Below, piece by piece: positions 10,273-21,206 of a stretch of DNA of 64,000 bases (position 1 is the stretch's first letter; each line of letters starts with the position of its first letter). This DNA comes from Janibacter limosus NBRC 16128 (GTDB lineage Bacteria > Actinomycetota > Actinomycetes > Actinomycetales > Dermatophilaceae), in assembly GCF_001570985.1 (NCBI RefSeq), contig NZ_BCSS01000004.1, forward strand, positions 1 to 64,000, written 5' to 3'. Below the pieces are notes generated by a model. It was given only the letters and a program-made list of their open reading frames with translations, searched no databases and was not told where the DNA came from. The position numbers and the translations under genes are program-made.

Positions 10273-11780
10273 GCTGATACCTCCGTGGTGGTGTCCTGGC
10301 GACGACCCCGGATGACTCCGGCGACCGTCATGCCGATGGCGCCGAGGGCGATGATGGCGTAGACGATGACCGCGGTGGGCTCGCTGACGAGGCCGCTCCA
10401 GTCGCCGCTCGACAGGAGCAGCGTCTTGCGCAGCCTTTCCTCGACGAGCGGACCGAGGATGACGCCGATGATCAGTGGCAGCACCGGGACGCCGAAGCGT
10501 CGCATGCCCAGACCGACGAGGCCGAAGAAGAGCAGCAGCGCCAGGTCGAACCACTGCAGGTTGACCGCGAGCGCACCCAGCGAGGCGAAGAAGAGGATGC
10601 CCGCATAGAGGTAGGGCCGCGGAGTCTGCAGGAGCTTGGCCCACAGCGGCGCCAGTGGCAGGTTGAGCACGAGCAGCAGGAAGTTGCCGATGAAGAGACT
10701 GGCGATGAGTGTCCACACGAGCGTGCTCTCCGACTCGAAGAGTGCCGGGCCGGGCTGGATGCCGTAGCCCATCATGGCCGCGAGCATGATCGCCGCCGTC
10801 GCATTGGTGGGGAGCCCAAGGGCCAGCATGGGCACGAGCGTGCCTGCGGCAGAGGCGTTGTTGGCGGCCTCCGGACCGGCGACGCCTTCGATGGCGCCGT
10901 GGCCGAACTCCTCCGGGTGCTTGGACAGCTTGCGCTCGGTGACATATGACAAGAAGGTCGGCAGCTCGGCGCCGCCGGCGGGGACGGCGCCGAAGGGGAA
11001 ACCGAAGGCGGTACCGCGCAGCCAGGGCTTCCACGAGCGCTTGAAGTCGTCCTTGCCCATCCACGGCCGACCGACGGGGATGATCTCCTGCGGTCGACGC
11101 CGCAGGAAGGCCGCGACCCACAGCGCCTCGCCGATGGCGAAGATCGCCACGGCCACGACGACGATGTCGATGCCGTCACCAAGGAGCGGGATGCCGAAAA
11201 TCATCCGGCTTTGTCCCGTGAGGCTGTCGATGCCGACGACGCCGATCGCGAGTCCGAGGAAGAGCCCGATGAAGCCACGCAGCTTGGAGCTCCCGAGGAC
11301 TGCGGTGACGGCGATGAGCGCCAGCACCATGATCGCGAGGTAGGACGGGTCGCCGAGCTTGACCGCCTGGACGGCGATCCAGGGGGCGAAGAAGGTGAGC
11401 AGCGTGGTGCCGATGGCACCGGCGATGAATGAGCCGAACGCCGCCGTGGCCAGCGCCTGTGCGGCTCTGCCCGCCTTGGCCATCTTGTTGCCCTCGATGG
11501 CCGTGATGACCGATGAGGACTCGCCGGGGGTGTTGAGGAGGATCGAGGTCGTGGAGCCGCCGTACATGCCGCCGTAGTAGATGCCGGCGAACATGATGAA
11601 GGCGCTGGCGGGCTCGACGTTGTAGGTGATCGGCAGGAGCAAAGCCACGGTCATGGCCGGACCGATGCCGGGCAGGACGCCGACGGCGGTGCCGAGCAGG
11701 ACGCCGACGCAGGCGAAGAGCAGGTTGGTGGGGGTGATGGCGGCACCGAAGCCGTCCATCAGGTTGTTGAGGTTGTCCAT
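10269..11780 (-). CDS. tctA: Tripartite tricarboxylate transporter, large permease TctA
   Basis: Large membrane subunit of a TTT-family carrier that imports citrate or related (di/tri)carboxylates with a periplasmic-type binding protein. The 503-aa length is typical. About 11-12 membrane segments are visible, with the conserved G-x-L-x-G-x-x-P-G-I-G early motif (G-V-L-P-G-I-G-P, about 37-44) and the Y-G-G[15 protein letters not shown] block near 68-85. It shares one base with the tctB stop (TGATG) and overlaps the usp gene by 4 nt. Substrate is not resolvable. Confidence 0.93.
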   Translation of the reverse strand: MDNLNNLMDGFGAAITPTNLLFACVGVLLGTAVGVLPGIGPAMTVALLLPITYNVEPASAFIMFAGIYYGGMYGGSTTSILLNTPGESSSVITAIEGNKMAKAGRAAQALATAAFGSFIAGAIGTTLLTFFAPWIAVQAVKLGDPSYLAIMVLALIAVTAVLGSSKLRGFIGLFLGLAIGVVGIDSLTGQSRMIFGIPLLGDGIDIVVVAVAIFAIGEALWVAAFLRRRPQEIIPVGRPWMGKDDFKRSWKPWLRGTAFGFPFGAVPAGGAELPTFLSYVTERKLSKHPEEFGHGAIEGVAGPEAANNASAAGTLVPMLALGLPTNATAAIMLAAMMGYGIQPGPALFESESTLVWTLIASLFIGNFLLLVLNLPLAPLWAKLLQTPRPYLYAGILFFASLGALAVNLQWFDLALLLFFGLVGLGMRRFGVPVLPLIIGVILGPLVEERLRKTLLLSSGDWSGLVSEPTAVIVYAIIALGAIGMTVAGVIRGRRQDTTTEVSA

Positions 11781-12313
11781 CAGAGGATCCCGTCCAGGAT
11801 GCCCGCGGGGAGCGGGACGCCGAGGCCGACGTAGAAGGCGTAGAAGCTGCCGACGGACAGCGCGGTGCCGATGGCCAGGTCACGTAGCCAGGTTCGACTG
11901 CCGAGGGTCAGGGAGCAGCCGGCGAAGAAGAGCGCGCCGGCGATCGCCCAGCCGAGCAGGTCGACGGTGGCGATGAGGAAGACGAAGACGCCGACGAGTT
12001 TGGCCACGGTGAGCCACTCGGCCTTCTGGTCGAGGTCGACGTCCTCACCCCCTTCCTCCTCGGGGATGGAGCCGCGCAGGATCGCGATGCTCAGCAGGGC
12101 GGCGGTGAGGTAGAGCATTGCCGCGATGAACCAGGGGAAGATCTTCGGCCCGACCGGGTCGGTCTCGGCGAAGTCGTTGCGCAAGCCGGCCGCGTCGACG
12201 ACGAGGATCGTCGCGACGATGACGAGGAAGGCCACGACGATGAACTGGGCCAGATCGCGCCGTCGCTCAGGGGTTGCAGTGGGTGGCATGGTGGTCTGGA
12301 TCGTCTCGCTCAC
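11780..12313 (-). CDS. tctB: Tripartite tricarboxylate transporter, small subunit TctB
   Basis: Small membrane subunit that pairs with TctA. The 177-aa protein has four hydrophobic segments (about 27-44, 62-80, 103-135, 145-165) and an acidic loop E-E-E-G-G-E-D between the second and third. It overlaps the tctC stop by 4 nt and shares one base with the tctA start, so the three genes form a coupled unit. Confidence 0.9.
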   Translation of the reverse strand: MSETIQTTMPPTATPERRRDLAQFIVVAFLVIVATILVVDAAGLRNDFAETDPVGPKIFPWFIAAMLYLTAALLSIAILRGSIPEEEGGEDVDLDQKAEWLTVAKLVGVFVFLIATVDLLGWAIAGALFFAGCSLTLGSRTWLRDLAIGTALSVGSFYAFYVGLGVPLPAGILDGIL

Positions 12314-13299
12314 AGCAGGCCCAGCTCCTTCAGGGTCGTCTCCACGCGCTCGTCCTGCGAGCTGAGGAAGTCACCGAACTCGTCGCCGGTCATCCAGGCA
12401 TCGGTCCAGTTGTTCTTCTTCAGCGCGTCCTTCCACTCAGCACTGTCGTGCATCTGCTGGAGCAGCTCGATGAGCTGCTCACGTCGCGCGGTGGGGATGC
12501 CGGGTGGCGCGAGGACGCCCCGCCAGTTGATGAAGGTCAGGTCGACGTCCGACTCCTTGAGCGTCGGCGCGTCGATGCCGGGCACCCGCTCCTCCCCGGA
12601 GGTCGCGAGGACCTTGACCTGCCCTTTCTTGATCTGCTCGGCGTACTCGCCGAGTCCGCTCATGCCGGCCTTGATCTTCGAGCCGAGCAGGGCCGGGAGG
12701 AGGTCGCCGCCGCCGTCGTAGGTGATGTAGTTGACCTCGCGGGGGTCGATGTCGACCGCCTTGGCGAACTCCATCGGGAAGAGGTGGTCGGGTCCGCCGG
12801 GGGAGGAGCCACCACCGATGCTCACCGCCTTGGGGTTCTTCGTCCAGGCGTCGATGAGGTCCTTGATGGTCTTGTACGGCGAGTCGGCCGGCACGATGAC
12901 GCCTTCGGACTCCTGGATGAGTCGGGCGAGGGGCGTCATGCCCGAGACGCGAGCCTGCGACTTGTTGGTGAAGGTCGCACCGACGACGCCGAGCCCCATC
13001 GACATCATGAGGTCCTCGTTGCCGCGTTCGTTGGCCAACCGGGCCATGGCGACGGTGCCGCCGGCACCGATGACGTTGAAGACCTCGAAGCGGCTGGTGA
13101 TCTCGGTGTCCTCCATGACCCGGACCGCAGCGCGACCGGTGAGGTCGTACCCGCCGCCGGGACTGTTGGGGATCATCATGCGCAGGCGCGCGGACCCGGA
13201 GTCATCGCCGCGGGTCACGCCGCACGCAGCGAGCGAAGGGAGGGCGAGGGCTCCGAGGGAGGCCATCAGCAGGGTGCGGCGTCGAGGGCCGGGTGACAT
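12310..13299 (-). CDS. tctC: Tripartite tricarboxylate transporter substrate-binding lipoprotein TctC
   Basis: Extracytoplasmic solute receptor of the Bug/TctC family that hands its ligand to TctAB. From the ATG at 13299 the product is 329 aa with basic residues, a hydrophobic stretch and a lipobox L-A-A-C (Cys 26), so it should be a membrane-tethered lipoprotein. The N-x-P-G-G-G-Y-D-L-T-G motif and the G-G-x-S-S-P-G-G-P-D-H block are family hallmarks. A longer frame start exists but would break the signal peptide. First gene of the operon, divergent from the two-component system. Confidence 0.93.
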   Translation of the reverse strand: MSPGPRRRTLLMASLGALALPSLAACGVTRGDDSGSARLRMMIPNSPGGGYDLTGRAAVRVMEDTEITSRFEVFNVIGAGGTVAMARLANERGNEDLMMSMGLGVVGATFTNKSQARVSGMTPLARLIQESEGVIVPADSPYKTIKDLIDAWTKNPKAVSIGGGSSPGGPDHLFPMEFAKAVDIDPREVNYITYDGGGDLLPALLGSKIKAGMSGLGEYAEQIKKGQVKVLATSGEERVPGIDAPTLKESDVDLTFINWRGVLAPPGIPTARREQLIELLQQMHDSAEWKDALKKNNWTDAWMTGDEFGDFLSSQDERVETTLKELGLL

Positions 13300-13344
13300 G
13301 TCGGGCACGCCTTCGTGTGGATGGTGAAAGATGGGCACACCCCG

Positions 13345-13377
13345 ATGGTGACCTCCTGCTGTGCCCCGCGTCACCAT
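13345..13377. promoter_or_regulatory. Inverted repeats in the tctC/sensor-kinase divergent region
   Basis: ATGGTGAC (13345-13352) and GTCACCAT (13370-13377) are exact complements, and GGGCACA (13334-13340) pairs with TGTGCCC (13360-13366). These interleaved repeats lie between the divergent tct operon and the two-component genes. The adjacent CitB/DcuR-type regulator is the obvious candidate to bind here; direct evidence is lacking. Confidence 0.4.
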
Positions 13378-13403
13378 TGCGGTCACAAAGGAGGTTGTGG
13401 TCT

Positions 13404-15020
13404 TTGCGGTCCTTGACCCGACCCGTCCCGTCGTCCAGGCAGTGGAGCCTCGCGGCCCAGTTCCTCGTCTGGCAGCTGCTGGCGCTGCTGCTCGTGCTCA
13501 GCGTCGTCGCCGCCATCACCGTCCAGCAGTCCACCGAGGACTTCCGGTCCTCTCGCCAGACTCGGATGCTGGCTGTCGCCGAGTCGCTGGCGGCGACACC
13601 GGTGGTCCGCTCCGAGCTGGTCGACGGGGGCAACCGACGCGCCCTCGAGGGACAGATCGGGCGGGCCGCGAGCCTGTCCGGTGCGCGCCGGGTCCAGCTC
13701 GTGGGCCTCGACGGGCGGGTGGCAGCGTCCACGGATGCCTCGGAGACCGGGACGCCTGCGACCGTGGGAGCGCCGGTGGGCGAGGGGCGTTCCTGGTCAG
13801 GCGATCTGCGCATCGACGAAGAGGACACGGTCGGTGGGCAGGCCCCGGTGATCGGCGACGACGAGCGGGTCCTCGGGGCGGCTCTGGTCGTCGAGGACTA
13901 CCCGTCGTGGTCGGAGAGGTTGCTCGACGCGGCTCCCGACCTGCTGCTCTTCCTCGGGGCGGCGGCGGCCCTGGGGGTGACCGGTGCCTTCGGCCTCTCC
14001 CGCCTGATCCGTCGACAGACTCGTGGGTTGGAGCCGGCAGCCATCGCTCGGCTCGCGGATCACCAGGAAGCCCTGCTCACCGGGATCCATGAGGGCGTCA
14101 TCGGGGTCAACGGTGCGGGCATGATGACGCTGGTCAACACCTCCGCCCAGGACCTGCTCGGCCTGACGGAGCGCGACGTCGGCCGGTCGGTGACCGCCCT
14201 CGACCTGCACCACGGGGTGGCGGCCTTCCTCGCCGAGGGCGGGGACAGCGATCCCACGCTCATCGTCGTCGACGACCGCACCCTCGTGCTGACCCGTCGA
14301 CGCACCTTCTTCGACGGCCGCGCGGTCGGCACGGTGACGACGGTGGTCGACCGGAGTGACCTGCTGGCGCTGCAGAGCCAGGTCTCGGCGCAGGCGAGCA
14401 TCACCGACGCGCTGCGGGCGCAGACCCACGAGTTCGACAACCGCCTGCACACCATCTCGGGGTTGGTGCAGCTGGAGGAGTACGACGAGGTCGTCGCGCT
14501 CATCGCCGACGTCAACCGCAGACGCACGGAGATCAGCGACTCGGTGACCCGGTACGTGGAGGACCCGCGCGTCGCAGCGCTGCTCATCGCCAAGGTCACG
14601 GCTGCCTCGGAGGTCGGGATCGACCTGTCGATCGAGCCGGAGTCGAGCCTCCCACGGCTGGACCCCGCCACGGCGGCGGATGTCATCACCGTGATGGGCA
14701 ACCTCATCGACAACGCGCTGGACGCCACGCGGGCCAATGGTGGTCATGAGTCATCGGTGCGCCTGACGGTGGAGCCGGGCGGAGGCCCTCGAGTGCGGGT
14801 CGCGGACACGGGCGCCGGGATCGCCCCGGAGGACGTCGAGCGGGTCTTCGAGCGCGGCTGGTCGACCAAGCCCACGGGCGCGGCCGGCCGCGGGATCGGG
14901 CTCGCCCTCGTCCAGGCCGTATGCTCCCGTGGCGGTGGCCGGGTGACGGTCATGCAGGGAGACCACGGCGCCGTCTTCACCGCATCCTTGGGTGGCGTCG
15001 GGCTCCGGGAGTCACGATGA
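13404..15020 (+). CDS. Sensor histidine kinase, CitA/DcuS family
   Basis: Membrane sensor kinase for carboxylates. From a TTG at 13404, which has AAAGGAGG (13387-13394) 9 nt upstream, the product is 538 aa. It has two membrane helices (about 15-40 and 175-200) enclosing an extracytoplasmic PASC/sCACHE-type domain, a cytosolic PAS (about 215-320), the phospho-acceptor H342 in T-H-E-F-D-N-R-L-H-T-I, and an HATPase_c domain with N-L-I-D-N-A-L-D-A, D-T-G-A-G-I and G-R-G-I-G-L-A-L. In-frame ATG/GTG starts further upstream overlap tctC and lack a good ribosome site. Followed 13 bp later by its response regulator. Confidence 0.9.
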   Translation: MRSLTRPVPSSRQWSLAAQFLVWQLLALLLVLSVVAAITVQQSTEDFRSSRQTRMLAVAESLAATPVVRSELVDGGNRRALEGQIGRAASLSGARRVQLVGLDGRVAASTDASETGTPATVGAPVGEGRSWSGDLRIDEEDTVGGQAPVIGDDERVLGAALVVEDYPSWSERLLDAAPDLLLFLGAAAALGVTGAFGLSRLIRRQTRGLEPAAIARLADHQEALLTGIHEGVIGVNGAGMMTLVNTSAQDLLGLTERDVGRSVTALDLHHGVAAFLAEGGDSDPTLIVVDDRTLVLTRRRTFFDGRAVGTVTTVVDRSDLLALQSQVSAQASITDALRAQTHEFDNRLHTISGLVQLEEYDEVVALIADVNRRRTEISDSVTRYVEDPRVAALLIAKVTAASEVGIDLSIEPESSLPRLDPATAADVITVMGNLIDNALDATRANGGHESSVRLTVEPGGGPRVRVADTGAGIAPEDVERVFERGWSTKPTGAAGRGIGLALVQAVCSRGGGRVTVMQGDHGAVFTASLGGVGLRESR

Positions 15021-15033
15021 GGGAGGTGCGCAC

Positions 15034-15732
15034 GTGAGCGGCACCATTGACGTCCTCGTCGTCGACGACGACTTCCTCGTCGTCAAGGTGCACACCCGTT
15101 TCGTCGCCGGCGTGCCGGGCTTCCGGGTCGTCGCGACGGCCGCCTCCGGCCGAGCCGCACTGGATGCCGTACGCGATCACCGTCCCCACCTGGTGCTCCT
15201 GGATGTGCACCTGCCCGACATGACGGGCATCGAGGTGCTGCGTCGGCTGCGCGCCGAGGGCATCGAGGTCGGTGTGCTCATGGTGACCGCGGCTCGTGAG
15301 GTGGAGCAGGTCCGGGCAGCGCGCACCGGCGGAGCCTTCGGCTACCTGGTCAAGCCGTTCGGGCAGGCGGACCTCACCGCGCGTCTCGAGGACTTCCGGT
15401 CCGAGCTGCAGCGGCTGGAGCAGGTTGACGCGCAGGAGGCCGAGCAGGTGGACATCGACGCGATCTTCGGAGGTGCTCCGGGCCCGGGCGCACCACCGGC
15501 CCTCCTGCCCAAGGGGTTGAGCGCAGAGACGGGTGAGCTCGTCCTGGCCGCCGTTCGCGCGGCGGGGGACCTCTCTGCGAGCGAGTGTGCGGACATCGTG
15601 GGCCTGGCCCGGGTCACTGCCCGGAGGTACCTGGAGCACTTCGCCGTGACGGGCGTGCTCGAGGGGCGCCAGCAGTACGGCCGCGTGGGTCGACCCGAGC
15701 GGCGGTACCGCCCCCCTTCGTCCGCATCGTGA
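15034..15732 (+). CDS. Response regulator, CitB/DcuR family
   Basis: Transcription factor partner of the preceding kinase. The 232-aa protein has a receiver domain (about 5-122) with the acidic pocket D11-D13, phospho-acceptor D57 in L-L-D-V-H-L-P, and Y-L-V-K-P-F. A C-terminal winged/HTH segment with V-G-L-A-R-V-T-A-R-R-Y-L-E (about 187-205) matches the CitB/DcuR type. GTG start with GGGAGGT 6 nt upstream. The pair probably controls the divergent tct operon, a role played by the unrelated TctDE system in enterobacteria. Confidence 0.92.
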   Translation: MSGTIDVLVVDDDFLVVKVHTRFVAGVPGFRVVATAASGRAALDAVRDHRPHLVLLDVHLPDMTGIEVLRRLRAEGIEVGVLMVTAAREVEQVRAARTGGAFGYLVKPFGQADLTARLEDFRSELQRLEQVDAQEAEQVDIDAIFGGAPGPGAPPALLPKGLSAETGELVLAAVRAAGDLSASECADIVGLARVTARRYLEHFAVTGVLEGRQQYGRVGRPERRYRPPSSAS

Positions 15733-15761
15733 CCCTCGTCATGCTGCGCGGATGCGAGGGG

Positions 15762-15767
15762 TATCGT
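15762..15767 (+). promoter_or_regulatory. -10 element of the leuA leader transcript
   Basis: TATCGT ends 7 nt before the ATG of a 13-codon leader ORF, so the leader peptide would be translated from a leaderless transcript. Confidence 0.55.
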
Positions 15768-15774
15768 GCTGGGT

Positions 15775-15800
15775 ATGCGGACGGACCTCCTCCTTCTCTG

Positions 15801-15816
<16 letters not shown>
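15775..15816 (+). CDS. leuA leader peptide (13 aa, four consecutive Leu codons)
   Basis: The ORF reads MRTDLLLLCRGEA and stops at TGA 15814-15816. Four leucine codons in a row (CTC CTC CTT CTC), one of them the rare CTT, sit 69 nt before leuA. Its start is 7 nt past a -10 hexamer. This is the layout of a ribosome-mediated attenuator: stalling on Leu codons under leucine starvation would change folding of the RNA that begins right after them. Leucine leader peptides before leuA have been proposed in other Actinobacteria. Confidence 0.75.
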
Positions 15817-17622
<1,806 letters not shown>

Positions 17623-17659
17623 CCTGCGTCACCTGGGACCCAGGATTCTCGGGTGACCC

Positions 17660-17712
17660 GATAAACCTCGCCTTGGCAAGAGTTTGAAACTCTTGGCAAG
17701 GCGAGGTTTATC
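17660..17712. repeat. 53-bp AT-rich near-perfect palindrome
   Basis: Arms 17660-17685 and 17687-17712 (26 nt each) are complementary except for one position and are separated by a single G. Each arm holds CTTGGCAAG, itself nearly palindromic, and begins or ends with GATAAACCTCG or its complement. It lies between convergent leuA and the next gene and is much richer in A/T than its surroundings. It may be a bidirectional terminator, a protein-binding palindrome or a small mobile palindromic unit. Confidence 0.85.
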
Positions 17713-17746
17713 TTGTCGAGCGTGCTGGCGGTGATGCTCCGCCGGG

Positions 17747-18751
17747 TCAGGCGATCCGTCCGGGATCGCGTCGACGATGGATGGCGGCGCCCAGGAGACT
17801 GGTGAGCAGGAGCACCACGCCTGCCACGAGGAGCGCGCCGGCCGCGCCGAGCGACCCCTCGCCGAGGTCGAAGGCGGCCTGAGTGCTCGCTGCCGTCGCT
17901 GTCACGACGCCGACCGCCAGATGGGGCCAGGCCCGAGTCGCCGCGTATCCGGCGAGAGTCACGACGGCCAGCAGACCGAGGGCGATGTAGGCCGGCGTGA
18001 GGTTGTCCCAGACGCCGTACACCGCTTGGGCGGCACCTGCAGCGAGGGCTCCGGCGGTGAGGCGACCGGTCTGCCGCGTGTAGAGGTGACCCGACTCCGC
18101 GAGTGCGACGAGGGCCAATGCTGCGACCAGGAGCAGCCCGCTGAAGAGCGCGTAGCTGAAGGACCATTCCCGGCCGGTGGCCAGAGAGGTCCCGAGGCCG
18201 ACCCATGCCCCGGCGCCGGCGAGCAGGCCCACGACAGTGGGGGAGAGCAGGTAGCCCAGCAGGAGGACGGTGAGGCCCACGCCGAAACCGAAGACCTCGA
18301 TCCGCGGGCCTTCGTGGCCCAGCACCTGGGTGACGACGATGTGTGCGGCCCACCCTGCCAAGGTGCCGGCACCGACGAGCAGGGCGCCGGCCAACCGCCG
18401 ACGCGCGTCGGCCCGGGACATGCGAATGCGCCTGGGGCCGTGGGCGAGCCCGACGACGGCCCCAGCCGCAGCCGCGAGGACCGCCGCCGCACCGGCCACG
18501 AGGCCGGCACGGGTGCCGGGGGACAGCCCAGACCACTGGGTGCCGACGAAGAGGGCTGCGGCGGTGAAGACGAGCACCCCACCGACATAGGCGCTGATCT
18601 CCCCGGCCAGACGGCCACGCCCGGTGCTGTCCTGATCGGTGCCGCTCATGACGGTGAGCGCACGGTCACGATCTGCAGGGTTGATGATGCCTGCGGCCAC
18701 GAGCTCGTCGACGGCCGTCACCGTGTGGTCTGAGTGCGGATGAACGGACAT
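17747..18751 (-). CDS. DUF2157-like polytopic membrane protein
   Basis: From the ATG at 18751, which has AGGAGG upstream on the minus strand, the product is 334 aa. A short N-terminal cytosolic segment (V-D-E-L-V-A-A-G-I-I-N-P-A-D, about 13-26) is followed by about 10 hydrophobic segments rich in Ala, Gly, Leu and Val. This N-terminal helix plus polytopic core resembles the DUF2157 family, which has no known function. It stands alone, convergent with leuA across the AT-rich palindrome. Confidence 0.65.
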   Translation of the reverse strand: MSVHPHSDHTVTAVDELVAAGIINPADRDRALTVMSGTDQDSTGRGRLAGEISAYVGGVLVFTAAALFVGTQWSGLSPGTRAGLVAGAAAVLAAAAGAVVGLAHGPRRIRMSRADARRRLAGALLVGAGTLAGWAAHIVVTQVLGHEGPRIEVFGFGVGLTVLLLGYLLSPTVVGLLAGAGAWVGLGTSLATGREWSFSYALFSGLLLVAALALVALAESGHLYTRQTGRLTAGALAAGAAQAVYGVWDNLTPAYIALGLLAVVTLAGYAATRAWPHLAVGVVTATAASTQAAFDLGEGSLGAAGALLVAGVVLLLTSLLGAAIHRRRDPGRIA

Positions 18752-18846
18752 GGGATCCTCCTGCCCTGATGGGGCTCGGACGAGCGCCATGACCCATCAT
18801 CTCGGCACTGCGTCGCGAGCGGCATGGGTGGGATCACTCACCCGGT

Positions 18847-19470
18847 TCAGCGGACTCCGGCCACGCGGAACTGGATCGAGACGCGGGGTCCGACGGCGGC
18901 GCTCGTCTTGGGCACCGCGTGGTCCCAGGTGCGCTGGCAGGCGCCTCCCATGACGGCGAGGTCGCCGTGGCCCAGAGCGACCCGCTGCGAACGGCCACCG
19001 TCACGGGGGCGCAGGGACAGGTGGCGGGCCGAGCCCAAGGAGACGATCGCGACCATCGTGTCCTGATCGCGACTGCGCCCGATGCGGTCACCGTGCCAGG
19101 CGACGGAGTCCTCGCCGTGTCGGTACAGGCACAGCCCGGCGGTGACGAAGGGTTCGCCGAGCTCGGTGGCGTAGTGCTGCGAGAGCCGCTCGCGCATGTC
19201 GGTGAGCAGCGGGTGGGGGAGGCTCTCGCCTGCGGCGTAGAAGCAGGTCAGACGAGGGACGTCGACCACCGAGTCGTACATCTGACGGCGCTCGGCCCGC
19301 CACGGCACCTCGTGCAGGAGCGTCTCGAGCACCTGGTCGCTGCCGCAGGCCCACCCCGGCACCAGGTCGAGCCACGCCGTCTCGTCGAGGAAGCGTCGGT
19401 GACGCCGCTCGAGGTCGCCGAGGGTGGGGGACTCTGCCGTGTCGAAGAGCGAGGACTGGAGCGCCAGCAT
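18847..19470 (-). CDS. alkB: AlkB-like 2-oxoglutarate/Fe(II) dioxygenase
   Basis: Cytosolic dioxygenase of the AlkB family that oxidatively removes alkyl groups from nucleic-acid bases. In 207 aa the iron ligands are visible as H-G-D (in W-H-G-D-R-I-G) and H in T-W-D-H-A-V-P-K, followed by the 2OG-binding R-V-S-I-Q-F-R. The family-typical P-R-L-T-C-F-Y segment precedes them. A -10 hexamer 6 nt before the ATG suggests a leaderless transcript. Divergent from recO, another repair gene, which supports a repair role. Confidence 0.9.
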   Translation of the reverse strand: MLALQSSLFDTAESPTLGDLERRHRRFLDETAWLDLVPGWACGSDQVLETLLHEVPWRAERRQMYDSVVDVPRLTCFYAAGESLPHPLLTDMRERLSQHYATELGEPFVTAGLCLYRHGEDSVAWHGDRIGRSRDQDTMVAIVSLGSARHLSLRPRDGGRSQRVALGHGDLAVMGGACQRTWDHAVPKTSAAVGPRVSIQFRVAGVR

Positions 19471-19476
19471 GCCTCG

Positions 19477-19482
19477 AGGCTA
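19477..19482 (-). promoter_or_regulatory. -10 element for leaderless alkB-like gene
   Basis: On the minus strand TAGCCT ends 6 nt before the ATG at 19470, with no ribosome-binding site between. Confidence 0.5.
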
Positions 19483-19553
19483 GCACCAGGTCGAACGCAT
19501 GTTCGAGAGCGTGGCGTCGGCATGGGGGTGCGTGTCGTGTCGGTGCGAAGGGG

Positions 19554-19559
19554 GACAAT
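19554..19559 (+). promoter_or_regulatory. -10 element for leaderless recO
   Basis: GACAAT ends 6 nt before the recO ATG at 19566. The purine run just upstream belongs to a CGAAGGGGG motif and is too far away to act as a ribosome site. Confidence 0.45.
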
Positions 19560-19565
19560 GACCCA

Positions 19566-20342
19566 ATGCCCCTCTACCGTGACTCCGGGGTCGTGCTGCG
19601 CACCCACAAGCTGGGTGAGGCCGACCGGATCATCACCGTGCTCACGCGCGGTCGCGGCAAGATCCGAGCGGTGGCCAAGGGGGTGCGCCGCACCAAGTCC
19701 AAGTTCGGCGCCCGCCTCGAGCCCGGGATGCATGTCGACCTGCAGTGCTACGAGGGCCGCAATCTCGACACCGTCACCCAGACCGAGTCGCTCGACGCCT
19801 GGGGTGACGCGCTCGCACGGGACTACTCGCGGTGGACCGCAGCGAGCGCGATCCTCGAGACCGCGGATCGGCTCACCGAGGAGCACGAGCCCTCCGTCCA
19901 GCAGTACCTGCTGCTCGCCGGGGCGCTGCGCACCCTGGCCAACGTCGACCACGCGTCCGAGCTGATCCTCGACGCCTACCTCCTGCGTGCCCTGGCCATC
20001 GCGGGATGGGCGCCGAGCTTCCACGACTGCGCCCAGTGCGGTGACGAGGGTCCGCACCGCGCCTTCCACGTCGCGTCCGGTGGGGTGCTCTGCCGGCTGT
20101 GCCGGGTGCCCGGATCGTCCTCGCCAGCACCCGAGACCCTCGAGCTGCTCGCTGCGCTGCTCGCCGGGGACTGGGTCGCGGCCGACGCGTCGCTGGACCG
20201 GCACCGCCGCGAAGGCTCTGGCCTGACCTCGGCCTTCCTCCAGTGGCACCTCGAGCGCGGGGTGCTCTCCCTTCGTCACGTCGATCGCACCCGCGTCGAC
20301 CAGCCCCGACTGGACGACCACACACCGCAGAGGACCGGATGA
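19566..20342 (+). CDS. recO: DNA repair protein RecO
   Basis: Mediator that loads RecA on SSB-coated single-stranded DNA in the RecFOR pathway. The 258-aa protein has the N-terminal OB fold (about 1-80) with the R-D[16 protein letters not shown] opening, an all-helical core, and a zinc site with C-x-x-C (C-A-Q-C, about 156-159) and C-R-L-C (about 178-181). It overlaps uppS by 4 nt (ATGA), the conserved recO-uppS pair of Actinobacteria. Confidence 0.95.
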   Translation: MPLYRDSGVVLRTHKLGEADRIITVLTRGRGKIRAVAKGVRRTKSKFGARLEPGMHVDLQCYEGRNLDTVTQTESLDAWGDALARDYSRWTAASAILETADRLTEEHEPSVQQYLLLAGALRTLANVDHASELILDAYLLRALAIAGWAPSFHDCAQCGDEGPHRAFHVASGGVLCRLCRVPGSSSPAPETLELLAALLAGDWVAADASLDRHRREGSGLTSAFLQWHLERGVLSLRHVDRTRVDQPRLDDHTPQRTG

Positions 20343-21121
20343 GCCGCTACGAGACCCCCTTCGCCCACCCGAGCGGAGCCACGCCGCCGCCCGTGCCCGC
20401 GGACCTCGTCCCGGAGCACGTGGCGATCGTCATGGACGGCAACGGTCGCTGGGCCAACCAGCGGGGGCTGGCGCGGACCAAGGGGCACGAGGCAGGGGAG
20501 GGCGCGCTGCTGGACGTCGTCGCCGGTGCCCTCGACATCGGGGTGAAGCACCTGTCGACGTACGCCTTCTCGACGGAGAACTGGCGCCGTTCACCCGAGG
20601 AGGTGCGCTTCCTCATGGGTTTCAACCGCGATGTCATCCGTCGGCGTCGCGACCAGCTCAACGCGTGGGGCGTGCGCATGCGCTGGGTCGGGCGCCGCCC
20701 ACGGCTGTGGAGCTCGGTCATCAAGGAGCTCGAGATCGCTCAGGAGATGACCAAGGACAACGACGCGATGACCTTGTACTTCTGCGTCAACTACGGCGGT
20801 CGCGCCGAGATCGTCGACGGGGTGCGCCGCATCGCCGATGACGTCAAGGCGGGTCGGCTCAAGGGCTCAGGCATCGACGAGCGGACCATCGCCCGCTACC
20901 TCACCGAGCCGTCGATGCCCGACGTCGACCTCTTCCTGCGCAGCTCGGGGGAGCAGCGCACGAGCAACTTCCTGCTGTGGCAGTCGGCCTACGCCGAGAT
21001 GGTCTTCCAGGACACGCTGTGGCCCGACTACGACCGGCGCCACCTGTGGGAGGCCATCGAGACCTATGCGCAGCGCGAGCGGCGGTACGGCGGGGCGGTC
21101 GACGCCCCGACGACGGGCTGA
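20339..21121 (+). CDS. uppS: Isoprenyl transferase (undecaprenyl/decaprenyl diphosphate synthase)
   Basis: cis-Prenyltransferase that makes the polyprenyl diphosphate carrier lipid for cell-wall synthesis. From the ATG at 20339, inside the ATGA overlap with recO, the product is 260 aa. It shows M-D-G-N-G-R-W-A (about 32-39; the Asp is the Mg2+ ligand), G-H-x-x-G, F-S-T-E-N-W-R and the C-terminal [20 protein letters not shown] block. Chain length (C50 or C55) is not resolvable. Confidence 0.96.
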   Translation: MSRYETPFAHPSGATPPPVPADLVPEHVAIVMDGNGRWANQRGLARTKGHEAGEGALLDVVAGALDIGVKHLSTYAFSTENWRRSPEEVRFLMGFNRDVIRRRRDQLNAWGVRMRWVGRRPRLWSSVIKELEIAQEMTKDNDAMTLYFCVNYGGRAEIVDGVRRIADDVKAGRLKGSGIDERTIARYLTEPSMPDVDLFLRSSGEQRTSNFLLWQSAYAEMVFQDTLWPDYDRRHLWEAIETYAQRERRYGGAVDAPTTG

Positions 21122-21206
21122 GTGGCCTCGACGTCCCACCGGCCGTCGTCCCCTACGCTGGCGGCGCGCGACCTGCGTTTCATCGATCTGTGAGTGAGGG
21201 AGACGT

